Positions 36,078-44,485 of a stretch of 64,000 bases of DNA are shown here, one piece after another. A model generated the notes under the pieces. It was not told where the DNA came from, made no database searches, and saw only the letters and a list, made by a program, of their open reading frames with translations. This DNA is from Psychrobacter sp. P2G3 (GTDB lineage Bacteria; Pseudomonadota; Gammaproteobacteria; Pseudomonadales; Moraxellaceae). The DNA is taken from contig NZ_CP012529.1 of the NCBI RefSeq assembly GCF_001593285.1, positions 310,001 through 374,000 on the forward strand, read 5' to 3'. Numbering within the stretch: position 1 is the stretch's first letter; each line of letters begins with the position of its first letter. The translations under genes were made by a program, and so were the position numbers.

Positions 36078-36905
36078 ATGGAACCCATGGTCGTCATCGC
36101 AGCGCGTACTGCCGAAAAAGTTGGTGCAGAAATTTTATATGCGCACCAAAACCGCCACAAAGTTGAATTCGAGACTGAGTCAAAAGGTCTCGATGGCTTG
36201 GTGACACGCATCGACCGTTATAGTGAAGAGCTGACCATTGCGACGCTAAAGAACAGCTATCCGAATCATTCGTTCTTGGGTGAAGAGTTTGGTATGCAAG
36301 AAGGTCGCGGTGAAGATGCTGATTGGTGCTGGATTATTGATCCGCTAGATGGCACCAAGAATTTTGTGCACGGTATACCGCAGTTTTGCGTATCGATTGC
36401 TGTACAGCATAAAGGTGTCACCCAACATGGTGTGGTCTATGATCCTGTCCGTGATGAGATGTTCTCTGCCAGTCGTGGTAAAGGTGCGCGTTTAAACCAG
36501 CGCCGTATCAGTGTTAGTGAACGCAAAACCATCGATGGTGGTTTGTTTGCGATTGGTCATCCTCTTGAGCGTAAGCGTAATGGTGAAGTCATCTCTTATG
36601 CCAAAGAGCACTTTGAAAGCCTACAAAAAGTATCTGAAGCAGGCGGTCAAGTGCGCCGTTTAGGTTCAGCAGCGCTTGACTTGTGTTATGTGGCTGCAGG
36701 CCGTTTCGATGGTTACTTTGAGATGTCTATCAAGCCATGGGATATCGCAGCGGGTGAATTGATTGTATCAGAGGCACGCGGTGTAGTGGTCGATCATACA
36801 GGCGCACATAACTCTATGAAGTCAGGCTCTATCTTTGCTTGTAACATAAAGCTATTAAAACCATTGATGCAAGTAGTCGTGCCATCATGGGGTGACGCAG
36901 TATAG
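36078..36905 (+). CDS. suhB: Inositol-1-monophosphatase SuhB
   Basis: Mg-dependent phosphatase of the IMPase family that also works in rRNA antitermination complexes. 275 aa. Motifs: HSFLGEEFG (metal Glu), WIIDPLDGTKNFVHGIPQFCVSIA (metal Asp pair, DPLDGT), and SIKPWDIAAGELIVSEARGVV (third metal Asp). The length is normal. AGG lies about seven bases before ATG 36078. A strong terminator follows. Confidence 0.95.
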   Translation: MEPMVVIAARTAEKVGAEILYAHQNRHKVEFETESKGLDGLVTRIDRYSEELTIATLKNSYPNHSFLGEEFGMQEGRGEDADWCWIIDPLDGTKNFVHGIPQFCVSIAVQHKGVTQHGVVYDPVRDEMFSASRGKGARLNQRRISVSERKTIDGGLFAIGHPLERKRNGEVISYAKEHFESLQKVSEAGGQVRRLGSAALDLCYVAAGRFDGYFEMSIKPWDIAAGELIVSEARGVVVDHTGAHNSMKSGSIFACNIKLLKPLMQVVVPSWGDAV

Positions 36906-36940
36906 TTTTTTGAGCGTTGCTGTTCAAGAATTTTGGCATT

Positions 36941-36975
36941 AAAAAGCTGATTCCATAAATGGAGTCAGCTTTTTT
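36941..36975. terminator. Bidirectional terminator between suhB and WS/DGAT gene
   Basis: 15-bp stem AAAAAGCTGATTCCA / TGGAGTCAGCTTTTT with one wobble pair and a 4-base loop. A-run and T-run flank it. Confidence 0.85.
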
Positions 36976-37006
36976 ATTGCTTCTTAATAAGAGGGCAATG
37001 CTAACT

Positions 37007-38401
37007 TTATTCGCGCAAGCCTAAGTGTTTCTCTTTGCTAATGTTTTCTAATACATCGATTTCTTCTTCAATCAAGCATAGCATATCTTGTACATGTGGT
37101 AGCAGCTTGCTACAGGCTGTAATACAAAACTCTACTTTATCTAAATAGCTGGCAAGGGTGATATTCATAGCCTGACCATCTAATATAATAGATGCTGGAT
37201 ACAACGCTTTGAGCGGTGCTCCATTCCAGTACAAGGGCTTTTTGGCACCAGGTACGTTAGAAATAATAAGATTAAAGGCTTGTTTTTTGGGAAATAACCC
37301 TGTCAATAGATTAATACCTTCCCACGCATAGGCGATCGCACTGTAGTTAATTACTTGCGCCTGATTCATGCGTCGAAACCGACGTTTACCACTGTTCATA
37401 CTACCGTGAATCAACTGTAACCTACGTACAGGGTTGTCTAAATGAGTCCCTAGGTTCGCCAATACAAACGAAATTTGATTGCCCGTTGCACTATCATCAC
37501 TGCGTAGTGACATCGGCACAAAAGCAATCAGCGGTTTGTTGGGTAGGGCATCGAGTTTTAGTAGGTAACGTCGAATTGCGCCAGAGCAGACGGCAAGAAT
37601 GACATCGTTCATACTGACGTCGAGCTTATCAGCAATATCGTTAAAGCGCTGCATGTCATAAGATTGTGCCGCTATTCGCCGCGATGCAGAGATACGCTGG
37701 TTCAAAATACTCATCGGAGCATCAAAGGTACCAACGTAATCATCTTTGCCATGATGTTTAAAATTGTCCATCAGTTCGGTAAATACTGGCTTAATAGTAG
37801 ACAGCTGCTCCTTTATAATGCGAGTTGCAGAGCGACCAGCTGGTATCAGAGCGTCAACTTGATTACGATGGCGCGCCATCAATGACCATACTGGTAACGT
37901 CATTGGTTCAGTAGGTGACTGCGAAAGCGACTTTTGAACAAGGCGCATAGCAGCAATGCCGTCAACCAACGAATGATGAATCTTAAAATATAGGGCAAAG
38001 CGCTCAGGACTGTTTTCAGTCTCTGGTTGAATACCTTCGATAACATGGCATTCCCACAACGGCATAGCGCGATCTAGCAAACGCCCATGTTCTTTTGAGA
38101 CATACATAAGTAGCTCACGGACACGTGCAGGCCTTGGCAAGGCGACATGGCGAAAGTGATGTTCAACATCGAAATCCTCATCTTGCTTCCAAAATAATAA
38201 ACGCTCAAGTACCTGATTGAATGGAAAGCTCGGTGGCACTTTGGATGTTTGCATTTGTTGTACCAGCTGATACACAAAATCGCTATCTGCACCTTGGGTA
38301 TCGGCTGGTAGTTCAAACAAAAATAAGCCACCCACATGCATGGGCTGCTTACGTGATTCCAGAAGCAAAAATAATTGATCAACTGCTGTTAACAATCGCA
38401 T
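37007..38401 (-). CDS. Wax ester synthase / diacylglycerol acyltransferase (WS/DGAT)
   Basis: Makes wax esters and/or triacylglycerols from acyl-CoA, for storage-lipid bodies at the membrane. 464 aa. The condensation-type active site HHSLVDG is near residue 140, preceded by LLDRAMPLWECHVIEG. The C-terminal WS/DGAT domain has VSMNDVILAVCSGAIRRYL, PLIAFVPMSLR, NQISFVLANLGTHL and LIISNVPGAKKPLYWNGAPLKALYP. Such genes are common in Acinetobacter and Psychrobacter. ATG 38401 has AGAGGACA about seven bases upstream and the family start MRLLTAVDQLFLLLE; the frame extending to 38455 is not used. Confidence 0.92.
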   Translation of the reverse strand: MRLLTAVDQLFLLLESRKQPMHVGGLFLFELPADTQGADSDFVYQLVQQMQTSKVPPSFPFNQVLERLLFWKQDEDFDVEHHFRHVALPRPARVRELLMYVSKEHGRLLDRAMPLWECHVIEGIQPETENSPERFALYFKIHHSLVDGIAAMRLVQKSLSQSPTEPMTLPVWSLMARHRNQVDALIPAGRSATRIIKEQLSTIKPVFTELMDNFKHHGKDDYVGTFDAPMSILNQRISASRRIAAQSYDMQRFNDIADKLDVSMNDVILAVCSGAIRRYLLKLDALPNKPLIAFVPMSLRSDDSATGNQISFVLANLGTHLDNPVRRLQLIHGSMNSGKRRFRRMNQAQVINYSAIAYAWEGINLLTGLFPKKQAFNLIISNVPGAKKPLYWNGAPLKALYPASIILDGQAMNITLASYLDKVEFCITACSKLLPHVQDMLCLIEEEIDVLENISKEKHLGLRE

Positions 38402-38503
38402 GGCGTGTCCTCTAAGGTCAATGGGCTGCGTGTTATAAGTGGCCTGACGGCGCATCGATATGAACAGCGGTTAAATTAAATATAGAGCCAATTATATTTT
38501 AAA

Positions 38504-38563
38504 GCACTTTATTAAAAAGTACCTTATTGAATAACGTTTTACTAAAAGGCATCTTACTGAAAA
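38504..38563. repeat. Degenerate 15-bp tandem repeat, four units
   Basis: GCACTTTATTAAAAA, GTACCTTATTGAATA, ACGTTTTACTAAAAG, GCATCTTACTGAAAA. It fills the spacer between thiG and the WS/DGAT gene and runs over the thiG stop codon, so the last thiG codons belong to the repeat. Confidence 0.65.
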
Positions 38564-39381
38564 AAGTACCCAGTTTGCGGTGAGCTGGCAGTCGCCATCT
38601 TACGCATCGGCATCCGTCCTGCTAAAAATGCCTCGCGACCTGCCCAAACTGCATGTTTCATGGCGTGTGCCATCATGACTGGATTCTGTGCATTAGCAAT
38701 CGCTGAATTCATTAAGACTCCATCACAACCAAGCTCCATCGCGATAGCTGCATCAGAGGCAGTACCAACGCCAGCATCGACTAATACGGGCACTTTAGCG
38801 TTTTCGATAATTAGGCTGAGTGTATGGCGATTAAGTAGCCCAAGACCAGAACCAATAAGGCTACCAAGCGGCATAATCGCCACACAGCCCATACTTTCTA
38901 ACTCTTGCGCGACGATAGGGTCGTCTGATGTGTATACCATTACTTCAAAGCCATCATCAATCAGTACTTTTGCCGCTTTTAAAGTTTCCATAATATTAGG
39001 GTATAAGCTATTTTCATCACCTAATACTTCAAGCTTTACTAGATTATGACCACCTAATAGCTCACGAGCAAGCTTACAAGTACGAACCGCGGTTTCAGCA
39101 TCAAAGCAACCGGCAGTATTGGGTAAAATCGTATATTTATCAGGCGAAATCACATCGAGTAAGTTAGGCTCGTTACTGTTTTGGCCAATATTAGTACGGC
39201 GAATAGCGACAGTAACAATTTCAGCCGCTGATGCTGCAATAGCTATCCCTGTCTCATTCATATCTTTATATTTGCCAGTACCTACCAGCAGCCGTGACGA
39301 AAACGTACGACTACCAACGGTAAAAGTATCTTGAACAAGGGCTGGGTTTTCAATAGCAGTTTGAGTCGTAGCTTGGGACAT
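38554..39381 (-). CDS. thiG: Thiazole synthase ThiG
   Basis: TIM-barrel enzyme that builds the thiazole phosphate of thiamine from DXP, dehydroglycine and ThiS thiocarboxylate. 275 aa. [56 protein letters not shown] (substrate Lys), [17 protein letters not shown] and [27 protein letters not shown] are all typical. The open frame reaches 39510 and would add a hydrophobic 43-residue leader, but AGGA before ATG 39381 and the cytosolic role favour the shorter protein. No TPP riboswitch was seen upstream. Dxs, made nearby, supplies its DXP. Confidence 0.94.
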   Translation of the reverse strand: MSQATTQTAIENPALVQDTFTVGSRTFSSRLLVGTGKYKDMNETGIAIAASAAEIVTVAIRRTNIGQNSNEPNLLDVISPDKYTILPNTAGCFDAETAVRTCKLARELLGGHNLVKLEVLGDENSLYPNIMETLKAAKVLIDDGFEVMVYTSDDPIVAQELESMGCVAIMPLGSLIGSGLGLLNRHTLSLIIENAKVPVLVDAGVGTASDAAIAMELGCDGVLMNSAIANAQNPVMMAHAMKHAVWAGREAFLAGRMPMRKMATASSPQTGYFFQ

Positions 39382-39762
39382 ATCTGAAATCCTAATAACA
39401 GGCGGACTATAAAAGATGAAAAACGTAGGTAACAATAATAACAATAAGGTGAGCAGTACAAAGTTAGCACGCAGAGACGATGATAATATATGCTCATCGA
39501 ATTGTGACACAGCGTAAAAGCTTTGTTAATGATATAAAACAAAGTGTTATTATAACAAAATCATAAGCGCTTACTGACAATCTTTACCCAGATTGCTCAT
39601 TTAGGTGCCAGACATTTATGTTAAACATTCGCTACTTATTGTAGATGCTTATGTTTAGTTTAAACGTTGATCCTTACTTAAGACACTAGGCGCTTATTAT
39701 TTGTTTATCACATAGATTATCAAATTTTTTACCACTCATTCTATCTTTATCAGGTCGTTTTT
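39382..39762. other. Divergent spacer between thiG and gspE
   Basis: 381 bp. The part up to 39510 is open in frame with thiG but reads as hydrophobic low-complexity sequence. No other gene, riboswitch or repeat is seen. It holds the promoters of both divergent genes. Confidence 0.4.
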
Positions 39763-41304
39763 ATGATGCAACTGCCATACAGTTTTGCGAAACGCCATCA
39801 GCTCTTAGTTATTTTAGCTATTGACCCTGAGCTGCCACCGACGCTGGTATTAACCAAGGCCACACCACTATCTGCTATCAATGAAGCAGTGCGGTTTTTG
39901 CAGCAGCAAGGGGTGCGCGGTGTGCCAGCTTACGACAGTGTTAGCGCGGATGAATTTGAAAAACGTATGAATGTCGCCTACGCCGGTAATACAGGCGAAT
40001 CACAACATATCGCTGCTGGCCTCGAAGATCATCCTGATTTAGACAGTTTAGCAGATAGTGTTCCTGAGACCGAAGATTTGATGGATCAGCAAGACGATGC
40101 ACCTATTATTCGTCTGATTAATGCGCTGTTGTCTGAAGCTATCCGTCTCAATGCCTCAGATATCCATATCGAAACTTTTGAGAAGCGTTTGGTCGTGCGC
40201 TTTCGTGTCGATGGTGAGCTCAAAGAAATCATCACGCCCAAGCGTCAATTAGCGCCACTGCTGGTTTCACGTATTAAAGTAATGGCCAAACTCGATATTG
40301 CTGAAAAACGCGTGCCGCAAGATGGACGTATTAGCTTGCGATTGGCAGGACGCGAAGTCGATGTGCGGGTATCCACGTTGCCTTCAAGCTTTGGCGAACG
40401 AGTCGTGATGCGACTGTTGGATAAACAAGCAGGTCGTCTGAATATGACTTATTTAGGGCTTTCGGATAACGACTATACCGAGCTCAAGCGCTTAATTCAT
40501 CGTCCGCATGGCATTATTTTGGTGACGGGTCCTACGGGTTCGGGTAAAACGACCACCCTTTATGCCGCATTGACTGATTTGAATGATCAAACTCGTAATA
40601 TCTTAACTGCTGAGGATCCAATTGAATTTCAGCTTGATGGCATTGGGCAGACACAAGTTAATAATAAAGTCGATATGACCTTTGCCAAAAGCTTACGGGC
40701 GATGTTACGTCAAGATCCAGACGTGGTAATGGTAGGGGAAATACGAGACATTGAAACCGCTGAGATTGCCGTACAAGCATCACTGACAGGGCATTTGGTA
40801 CTATCAACCTTGCATACCAATACCGCTATCGGCGCGGTGACACGTTTGCAAGATATGGGAGTAGAGCCGTTCTTATTATCGTCCTCGCTCATTGGCGTAG
40901 TCGCGCAGCGCTTAGTGCGTATGCTTTGCCCGCATTGTCATACGTGGCAGCTGGCTGATTCTGAACAAGCCAAATTATTTACAGAGATTGGTATTGAGAT
41001 AGATTCTAAAACGTCGGTAGAGACAGCGATTAAACTACCCAAACCAGTCGGTTGTGATAAGTGTAATCAGTCTGGGTTTAAAGGGCGGACAGCGATATAT
41101 GAAGTCGTACCGGTGGATGATACTTTGAGACGGATGATTCATAGTAATACTGCAGAATATGAGCTGGAGTCCTATGCACGGCAAAAGACTCCATCGATTC
41201 GTGCTGATGGATTACGTAAAGTTATAGCGGGGCAGACGACATTAGAGGAAGTATTGCGCGTAACCAAAGAAAGCGCCCTAACAGATGACGCTATCTTGAT
41301 TTAA
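39763..41304 (+). CDS. gspE: Type II secretion ATPase GspE
   Basis: Hexameric cytoplasmic ATPase that drives the type II secretion pseudopilus. 513 aa: N-terminal domain (about residues 1-120) that should bind GspL, then the core with DIHIETFEKRLVVRFRVDGEL, Walker A GPTGSGKTTTL (about 256-266), Asp box TAEDPIEF, Walker B VVMVGEIRDIETAEIA and the His box GHLVLSTLHTN. The zinc tetracysteine CPHC ... CDKC is at about residues 388-430. GspE rather than PilB is favoured by the short N-terminus and overall pattern. Other Gsp genes here are gspF and gspG, 8-11 kb away, so the T2SS set is dispersed. Confidence 0.9.
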   Translation: MMQLPYSFAKRHQLLVILAIDPELPPTLVLTKATPLSAINEAVRFLQQQGVRGVPAYDSVSADEFEKRMNVAYAGNTGESQHIAAGLEDHPDLDSLADSVPETEDLMDQQDDAPIIRLINALLSEAIRLNASDIHIETFEKRLVVRFRVDGELKEIITPKRQLAPLLVSRIKVMAKLDIAEKRVPQDGRISLRLAGREVDVRVSTLPSSFGERVVMRLLDKQAGRLNMTYLGLSDNDYTELKRLIHRPHGIILVTGPTGSGKTTTLYAALTDLNDQTRNILTAEDPIEFQLDGIGQTQVNNKVDMTFAKSLRAMLRQDPDVVMVGEIRDIETAEIAVQASLTGHLVLSTLHTNTAIGAVTRLQDMGVEPFLLSSSLIGVVAQRLVRMLCPHCHTWQLADSEQAKLFTEIGIEIDSKTSVETAIKLPKPVGCDKCNQSGFKGRTAIYEVVPVDDTLRRMIHSNTAEYELESYARQKTPSIRADGLRKVIAGQTTLEEVLRVTKESALTDDAILI

Positions 41305-41361
41305 ATTGTCAGTTGAATTGCCAGCTTAACCTTTGGTTTCATGGTCGGCTGACAATATTTT
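41305..41361 (+). terminator. Possible terminator after gspE
   Basis: Outer stem ATTGTCAG / CTGACAAT with inner CCA / TGG pairing and a short T-rich tail. Long loop, so only moderate support. Confidence 0.4.
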
Positions 41362-41416
41362 GCGCAACATTAACTGTTAAATATAGGTTGCTCAAGTGAA
41401 CCGGCTAAAGTAATTA

Positions 41417-41476
41417 GCTTAGTTGCTTAGTTGCTTAGTTGCTTAGTTGCTTAGTTGCTTAGTTGCTTAGTTGCTT
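41417..41476. repeat. 8-bp simple sequence repeat (GCTTAGTT), 7.5 copies
   Basis: Seven perfect copies of GCTTAGTT (41417-41472) and a half copy, then degenerate T-rich sequence. It sits in the convergent spacer between gspE and the RidA-like gene. Perfect copies suggest recent slippage; copy number may vary between strains. Confidence 0.95.
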
Positions 41477-41503
41477 GTTTATTTGTTTATATAAGCATTG
41501 ATA

Positions 41504-41998
41504 TTATTTAGCTGCTATACATTCTACTTCAACACTAGCGCCGGCGGCCAAGTCTTTGACACCAAAGGCTGAGCGTACAGGATAAGGCTTGGCAAGCTCA
41601 GTTTTATAAACTTCATTAAACGCGCCAAAATCATTCATATCGGTCAGCATCGCCATACATTTGACAATATCTGACTTCTGGTAGCCGTATTTTAGTAATA
41701 CTTCGTTGATATTATCTAATGTTTGCTTGGTTTCCGCTTTGATACCGCCTTCAACCAACTTGCCATCTTTAAAGCCAATTTGTCCTGACATATATAAAGT
41801 GTCACCAACACGTACTGCGCTAGAGAAAGGGTAATCGCCGCCATCACCCAAAAAAACAGGTTTGGATTTGGTCATAGTAGCTGTGCTAGTAGACGTGGCT
41901 GGAGCAGCGTTTGCGGTGACAGTCAGTCCAAGTGCACAGGCTACCACTAGTAAAGACTTAGATAGGTTGACAGTAAATTTATTGCTGAATTTAGACAT
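41504..41998 (-). CDS. Exported RidA-family protein (second paralogue)
   Basis: 164 aa: signal peptide (LSKSLLVVACALGLTVTANAA, about residues 11-31) followed by a RidA domain, YPFSSAVRVGDTLYMSGQIGFKDG, QTLDNINEVLLKYGYQKSDIVKC, and C-terminal YPVRSAFGVKDLAAGASVEVEC. The Arg of the catalytic PxRS-type segment is kept, unlike in the paralogue at 18503. The two proteins share long identical blocks, so they arose by duplication. AAGGAG six bases before ATG 41998 favours that start over 42001 or 42022. The periplasmic substrate is unknown. Confidence 0.88.
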   Translation of the reverse strand: MSKFSNKFTVNLSKSLLVVACALGLTVTANAAPATSTSTATMTKSKPVFLGDGGDYPFSSAVRVGDTLYMSGQIGFKDGKLVEGGIKAETKQTLDNINEVLLKYGYQKSDIVKCMAMLTDMNDFGAFNEVYKTELAKPYPVRSAFGVKDLAAGASVEVECIAAK

Positions 41999-42100
41999 CA
42001 TTTTCTCCTTGTTATTGACCAATTAACTATTAAATACACTGTACAAAGTTTATTAAGGTAAATAGCGCATTATAAAGTTATAGAGCTGTTATTTACTTCA

Positions 42101-42817
42101 TTATTGATGGTTAGCAGTTTCAGTCTCGTTTTCAGTTTTATCTTCAGTAACAGTCACTTTTTTTTGCGACTTACCTTGGCGGCGTGCTTCTAATTCAGAT
42201 TTCGGTACCCATGCCCATGTCATCTCAACGGTGATAGGCTCACGTACGCTATCAGACTCGCGATCATTGATGACGCATGGTATGACCATCTCACCCTTGG
42301 GCGTATTTAGAATATCTAAGCGTTGTTCATCACTTAAAGTAGCAACCGCAGCGATTTGACCTTTTTTGAGCGGACGATAAAAATTTACAGAGTAAGACTT
42401 AATCAGTAACACCCGATCAGCAGGTAGGTTTAACCCCAAAATAAAACCGGTGGCAGTCTCGGCAAGTAGAGTGACGGCAACCGCATGGATTGAGCCAATA
42501 TGGTTCTGTACAGCTTTGTTGTTATTTAAACTCACAATCACTTGATTGGGTTCTACAGTTTCGTAGTAGACACCCGTTGTGCCCACATAAGGTACGACTT
42601 TGCCAAAGGCTTTAGATAGAATGGTCGAGCGTGCGCCAGCAGGTAAATACTTGGTAATAGCTAAAAGCTTAGTAAACTGATTGCTTATAGGTTTGAGTTT
42701 ACTAGGATTCATCGGGACATTTGCTTGAGGGGTTAAGGCATCGGATATTTTTTCAGGTAACTTAGCTGGTATCTTGGTCGGTAGTTTAATAGGTAGCTTA
42801 TTTAATAATCCTGACAT
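42101..42817 (-). CDS. DUF4442 hotdog-fold protein (thioesterase-like)
   Basis: 238 aa. The first 30 residues are an unusual amphipathic stretch repeating Lys-Leu/Ile-Pro (KLPIKLPTKIPAKLP). The middle (about residues 45-200) is a DUF4442/YiiD-C-like hotdog domain: NHIGSIHAVAVTLLAETATGFILG, RVLLIKSYSVNFYRPLKKGQI, the pattern seen in acyl-CoA thioesterase relatives. The last 25 residues are Lys/Glu-rich. GAGGAAC lies upstream of 42817. The catalytic role and substrate are not known for this family. Confidence 0.82.
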   Translation of the reverse strand: MSGLLNKLPIKLPTKIPAKLPEKISDALTPQANVPMNPSKLKPISNQFTKLLAITKYLPAGARSTILSKAFGKVVPYVGTTGVYYETVEPNQVIVSLNNNKAVQNHIGSIHAVAVTLLAETATGFILGLNLPADRVLLIKSYSVNFYRPLKKGQIAAVATLSDEQRLDILNTPKGEMVIPCVINDRESDSVREPITVEMTWAWVPKSELEARRQGKSQKKVTVTEDKTENETETANHQ

Positions 42818-43028
42818 ACAAAGTTCCTCAAATTAATCTGTTTGGGCATTTTTGAATAATGGATAAAGCAGGGCAAGCATAATCATAACAATAGTATAAA
42901 CTTGCATCTGGCTATCATTAGTACCATAAACGACCACGCTCACAAAATAGTAGTAACGTAACCAATGGAGCGTTGTACACCTTACCTATCTGGTTCTTTA
43001 TCAATCGCTTTGAACGCTGAGTTAAGCT

Positions 43029-44480
43029 ATGAATGACGTATCAATTAACAGCCCTACCAATATTATATACACCGGTGTAGCAGGCACAGGGAAGACTTAT
43101 CGATTGCTACAAATCGCCAAACAGTATACTTATCATTTGCCGATGATAGACAGTAACGAGCTATTGTCGCAATTATTATATGAGCTTAGTTGGCGTGATG
43201 TGGTGTGCTTAATCTTTTTAGACTTTAAGGCTCAGCACAAAGATTTAGTAAAGGTACCTGAAATCGTCAATCACGAGTTTTTTATTGCAAAAGCAATGCA
43301 AAATGAGCGTGAAAAAAACTTAAGCAATACAGCATGGTCGGTGCTACAAATGCATAGTCCTGCCAACTCAAAAACAGTCACTTATAAAAATCGTGCAAAT
43401 CAAGCGTACTTCGATAAAGACGAAAGCGGGGCATGGCATTTACTACCAGACAGCGTGTCGCTATTAATAGGATTATCACAGCAGCTGGCCGAGTTTCGAC
43501 AAGCGCTACAAGACAATCAAGCTGTACAAAAGCAGTGCTATAGCATGGTCAGCTTTCATCAAGCATATGGCTATGAAGAGTTTGTCGAAGGTATTCGCCC
43601 AGTTATTAGCGCCAATGAACACAGCGGGCAGGGTGCTCAAAACAGCCATCAAGAAGTTAGTAACCAAATGCGTTACGAAATCCAAGATGGTGCTTTCTTA
43701 AAGCTTTGTCAACGCGCCGCCAATGATCCTGAACATCGTTATGCGATGCTGATTGATGAGATTAACCGCGCCAACGTGTCGCGAGTATTTGGGGAATTAC
43801 TTAGCCTGATCGAGGCGGATAAACGCAATGGACAAGCGAACGCGATGCAAGTCAATCTAGCGTATTCTGGAAGGTCGTTTAGTGTGCCTGCCAATGTTGA
43901 TATTTATGCAACGATGAATACGCAAGACCACTCTTTAGCACCGCTCGATATGGCGTTACGTCGGCGCTTTCGCTTTATAGACTGTTCCCCGCAGCCTGAA
44001 TTATTACAGGTGATCAATGTTTTTAACCATAGCTCTAAAAGTTTAGAAGATGATAAGTCATCAGAAACGATAGATTTAGCTAAGCTGTTGTCGGGCTTAA
44101 ACTATCGTATCATTCAAACGTTGGGGCAAGAGGCGCAATTAGGTCACGCATTTTTATTTTCGGTAAGTAATTTGGCACAGCTGCAAACAGTATTGGTGGA
44201 GCAAATCATCCCGCAATTGGCTCAAGCGACTGGCGGACAAGTAGCTTTATTGCAATATTTGTTTAATGATGAGCAACAGCCAACTGCCGTACAATTTATT
44301 CATGATAGTCGAAGCAATCTATATCCACAGCCAGATATGGCTAATCAAAGCTCTATGTTTGCTGGTCAAAATGCATTTGTAGGCTCAACGATGGGAAATG
44401 CTGGCTATATCATAAATCCAGATCTTCTCGCACAGACTGGCGAGTTTGCTAAGCCCCATGTCTATCAGCGTTTGTATTGA
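43029..44480 (+). CDS. mcrB: McrB-type AAA+ NTPase of an McrBC-like restriction system
   Basis: Motor subunit of a type IV (modification-dependent) restriction pair, 483 aa. Walker A GVAGTGKT is at residues 16-23, so the usual N-terminal recognition domain (DUF3578 in E. coli McrB) is absent. About 150 residues of extra sequence follow the P-loop (roughly 40-165), containing KVPEIVNHEFFIAKAMQNE. The McrB core resumes with VSFHQAYGYEEFVEGIRP (174-191), Walker B LIDEINRANVSRVFGEL (241-257) and the sensor MNTQDHSLAPLDMALRRRF (296-314). The next gene is mcrC, starting at the stop codon. The insert might have taken over target recognition; that is inference. Confidence 0.88.
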   Translation: MNDVSINSPTNIIYTGVAGTGKTYRLLQIAKQYTYHLPMIDSNELLSQLLYELSWRDVVCLIFLDFKAQHKDLVKVPEIVNHEFFIAKAMQNEREKNLSNTAWSVLQMHSPANSKTVTYKNRANQAYFDKDESGAWHLLPDSVSLLIGLSQQLAEFRQALQDNQAVQKQCYSMVSFHQAYGYEEFVEGIRPVISANEHSGQGAQNSHQEVSNQMRYEIQDGAFLKLCQRAANDPEHRYAMLIDEINRANVSRVFGELLSLIEADKRNGQANAMQVNLAYSGRSFSVPANVDIYATMNTQDHSLAPLDMALRRRFRFIDCSPQPELLQVINVFNHSSKSLEDDKSSETIDLAKLLSGLNYRIIQTLGQEAQLGHAFLFSVSNLAQLQTVLVEQIIPQLAQATGGQVALLQYLFNDEQQPTAVQFIHDSRSNLYPQPDMANQSSMFAGQNAFVGSTMGNAGYIINPDLLAQTGEFAKPHVYQRLY

Positions 44481-44485
44481 TTTTA

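Noticed and set aside
38660..39049. 129-codon plus-strand frame
   Set aside because: Antisense shadow of thiG, whose motifs are unmistakable on the minus strand.
39382..39510. N-terminal extension of thiG with a hydrophobic stretch
   Set aside because: ThiG is cytosolic, the extension is low-complexity, and a good RBS precedes ATG 39381.
39382..39762. Possible TPP riboswitch upstream of thiG
   Set aside because: The conserved CUGAGA and ACCUGAUCUGGAU-type segments were not found.
41417..41476. CRISPR-like array
   Set aside because: The 8-bp units follow each other without spacers; it is a simple sequence repeat.
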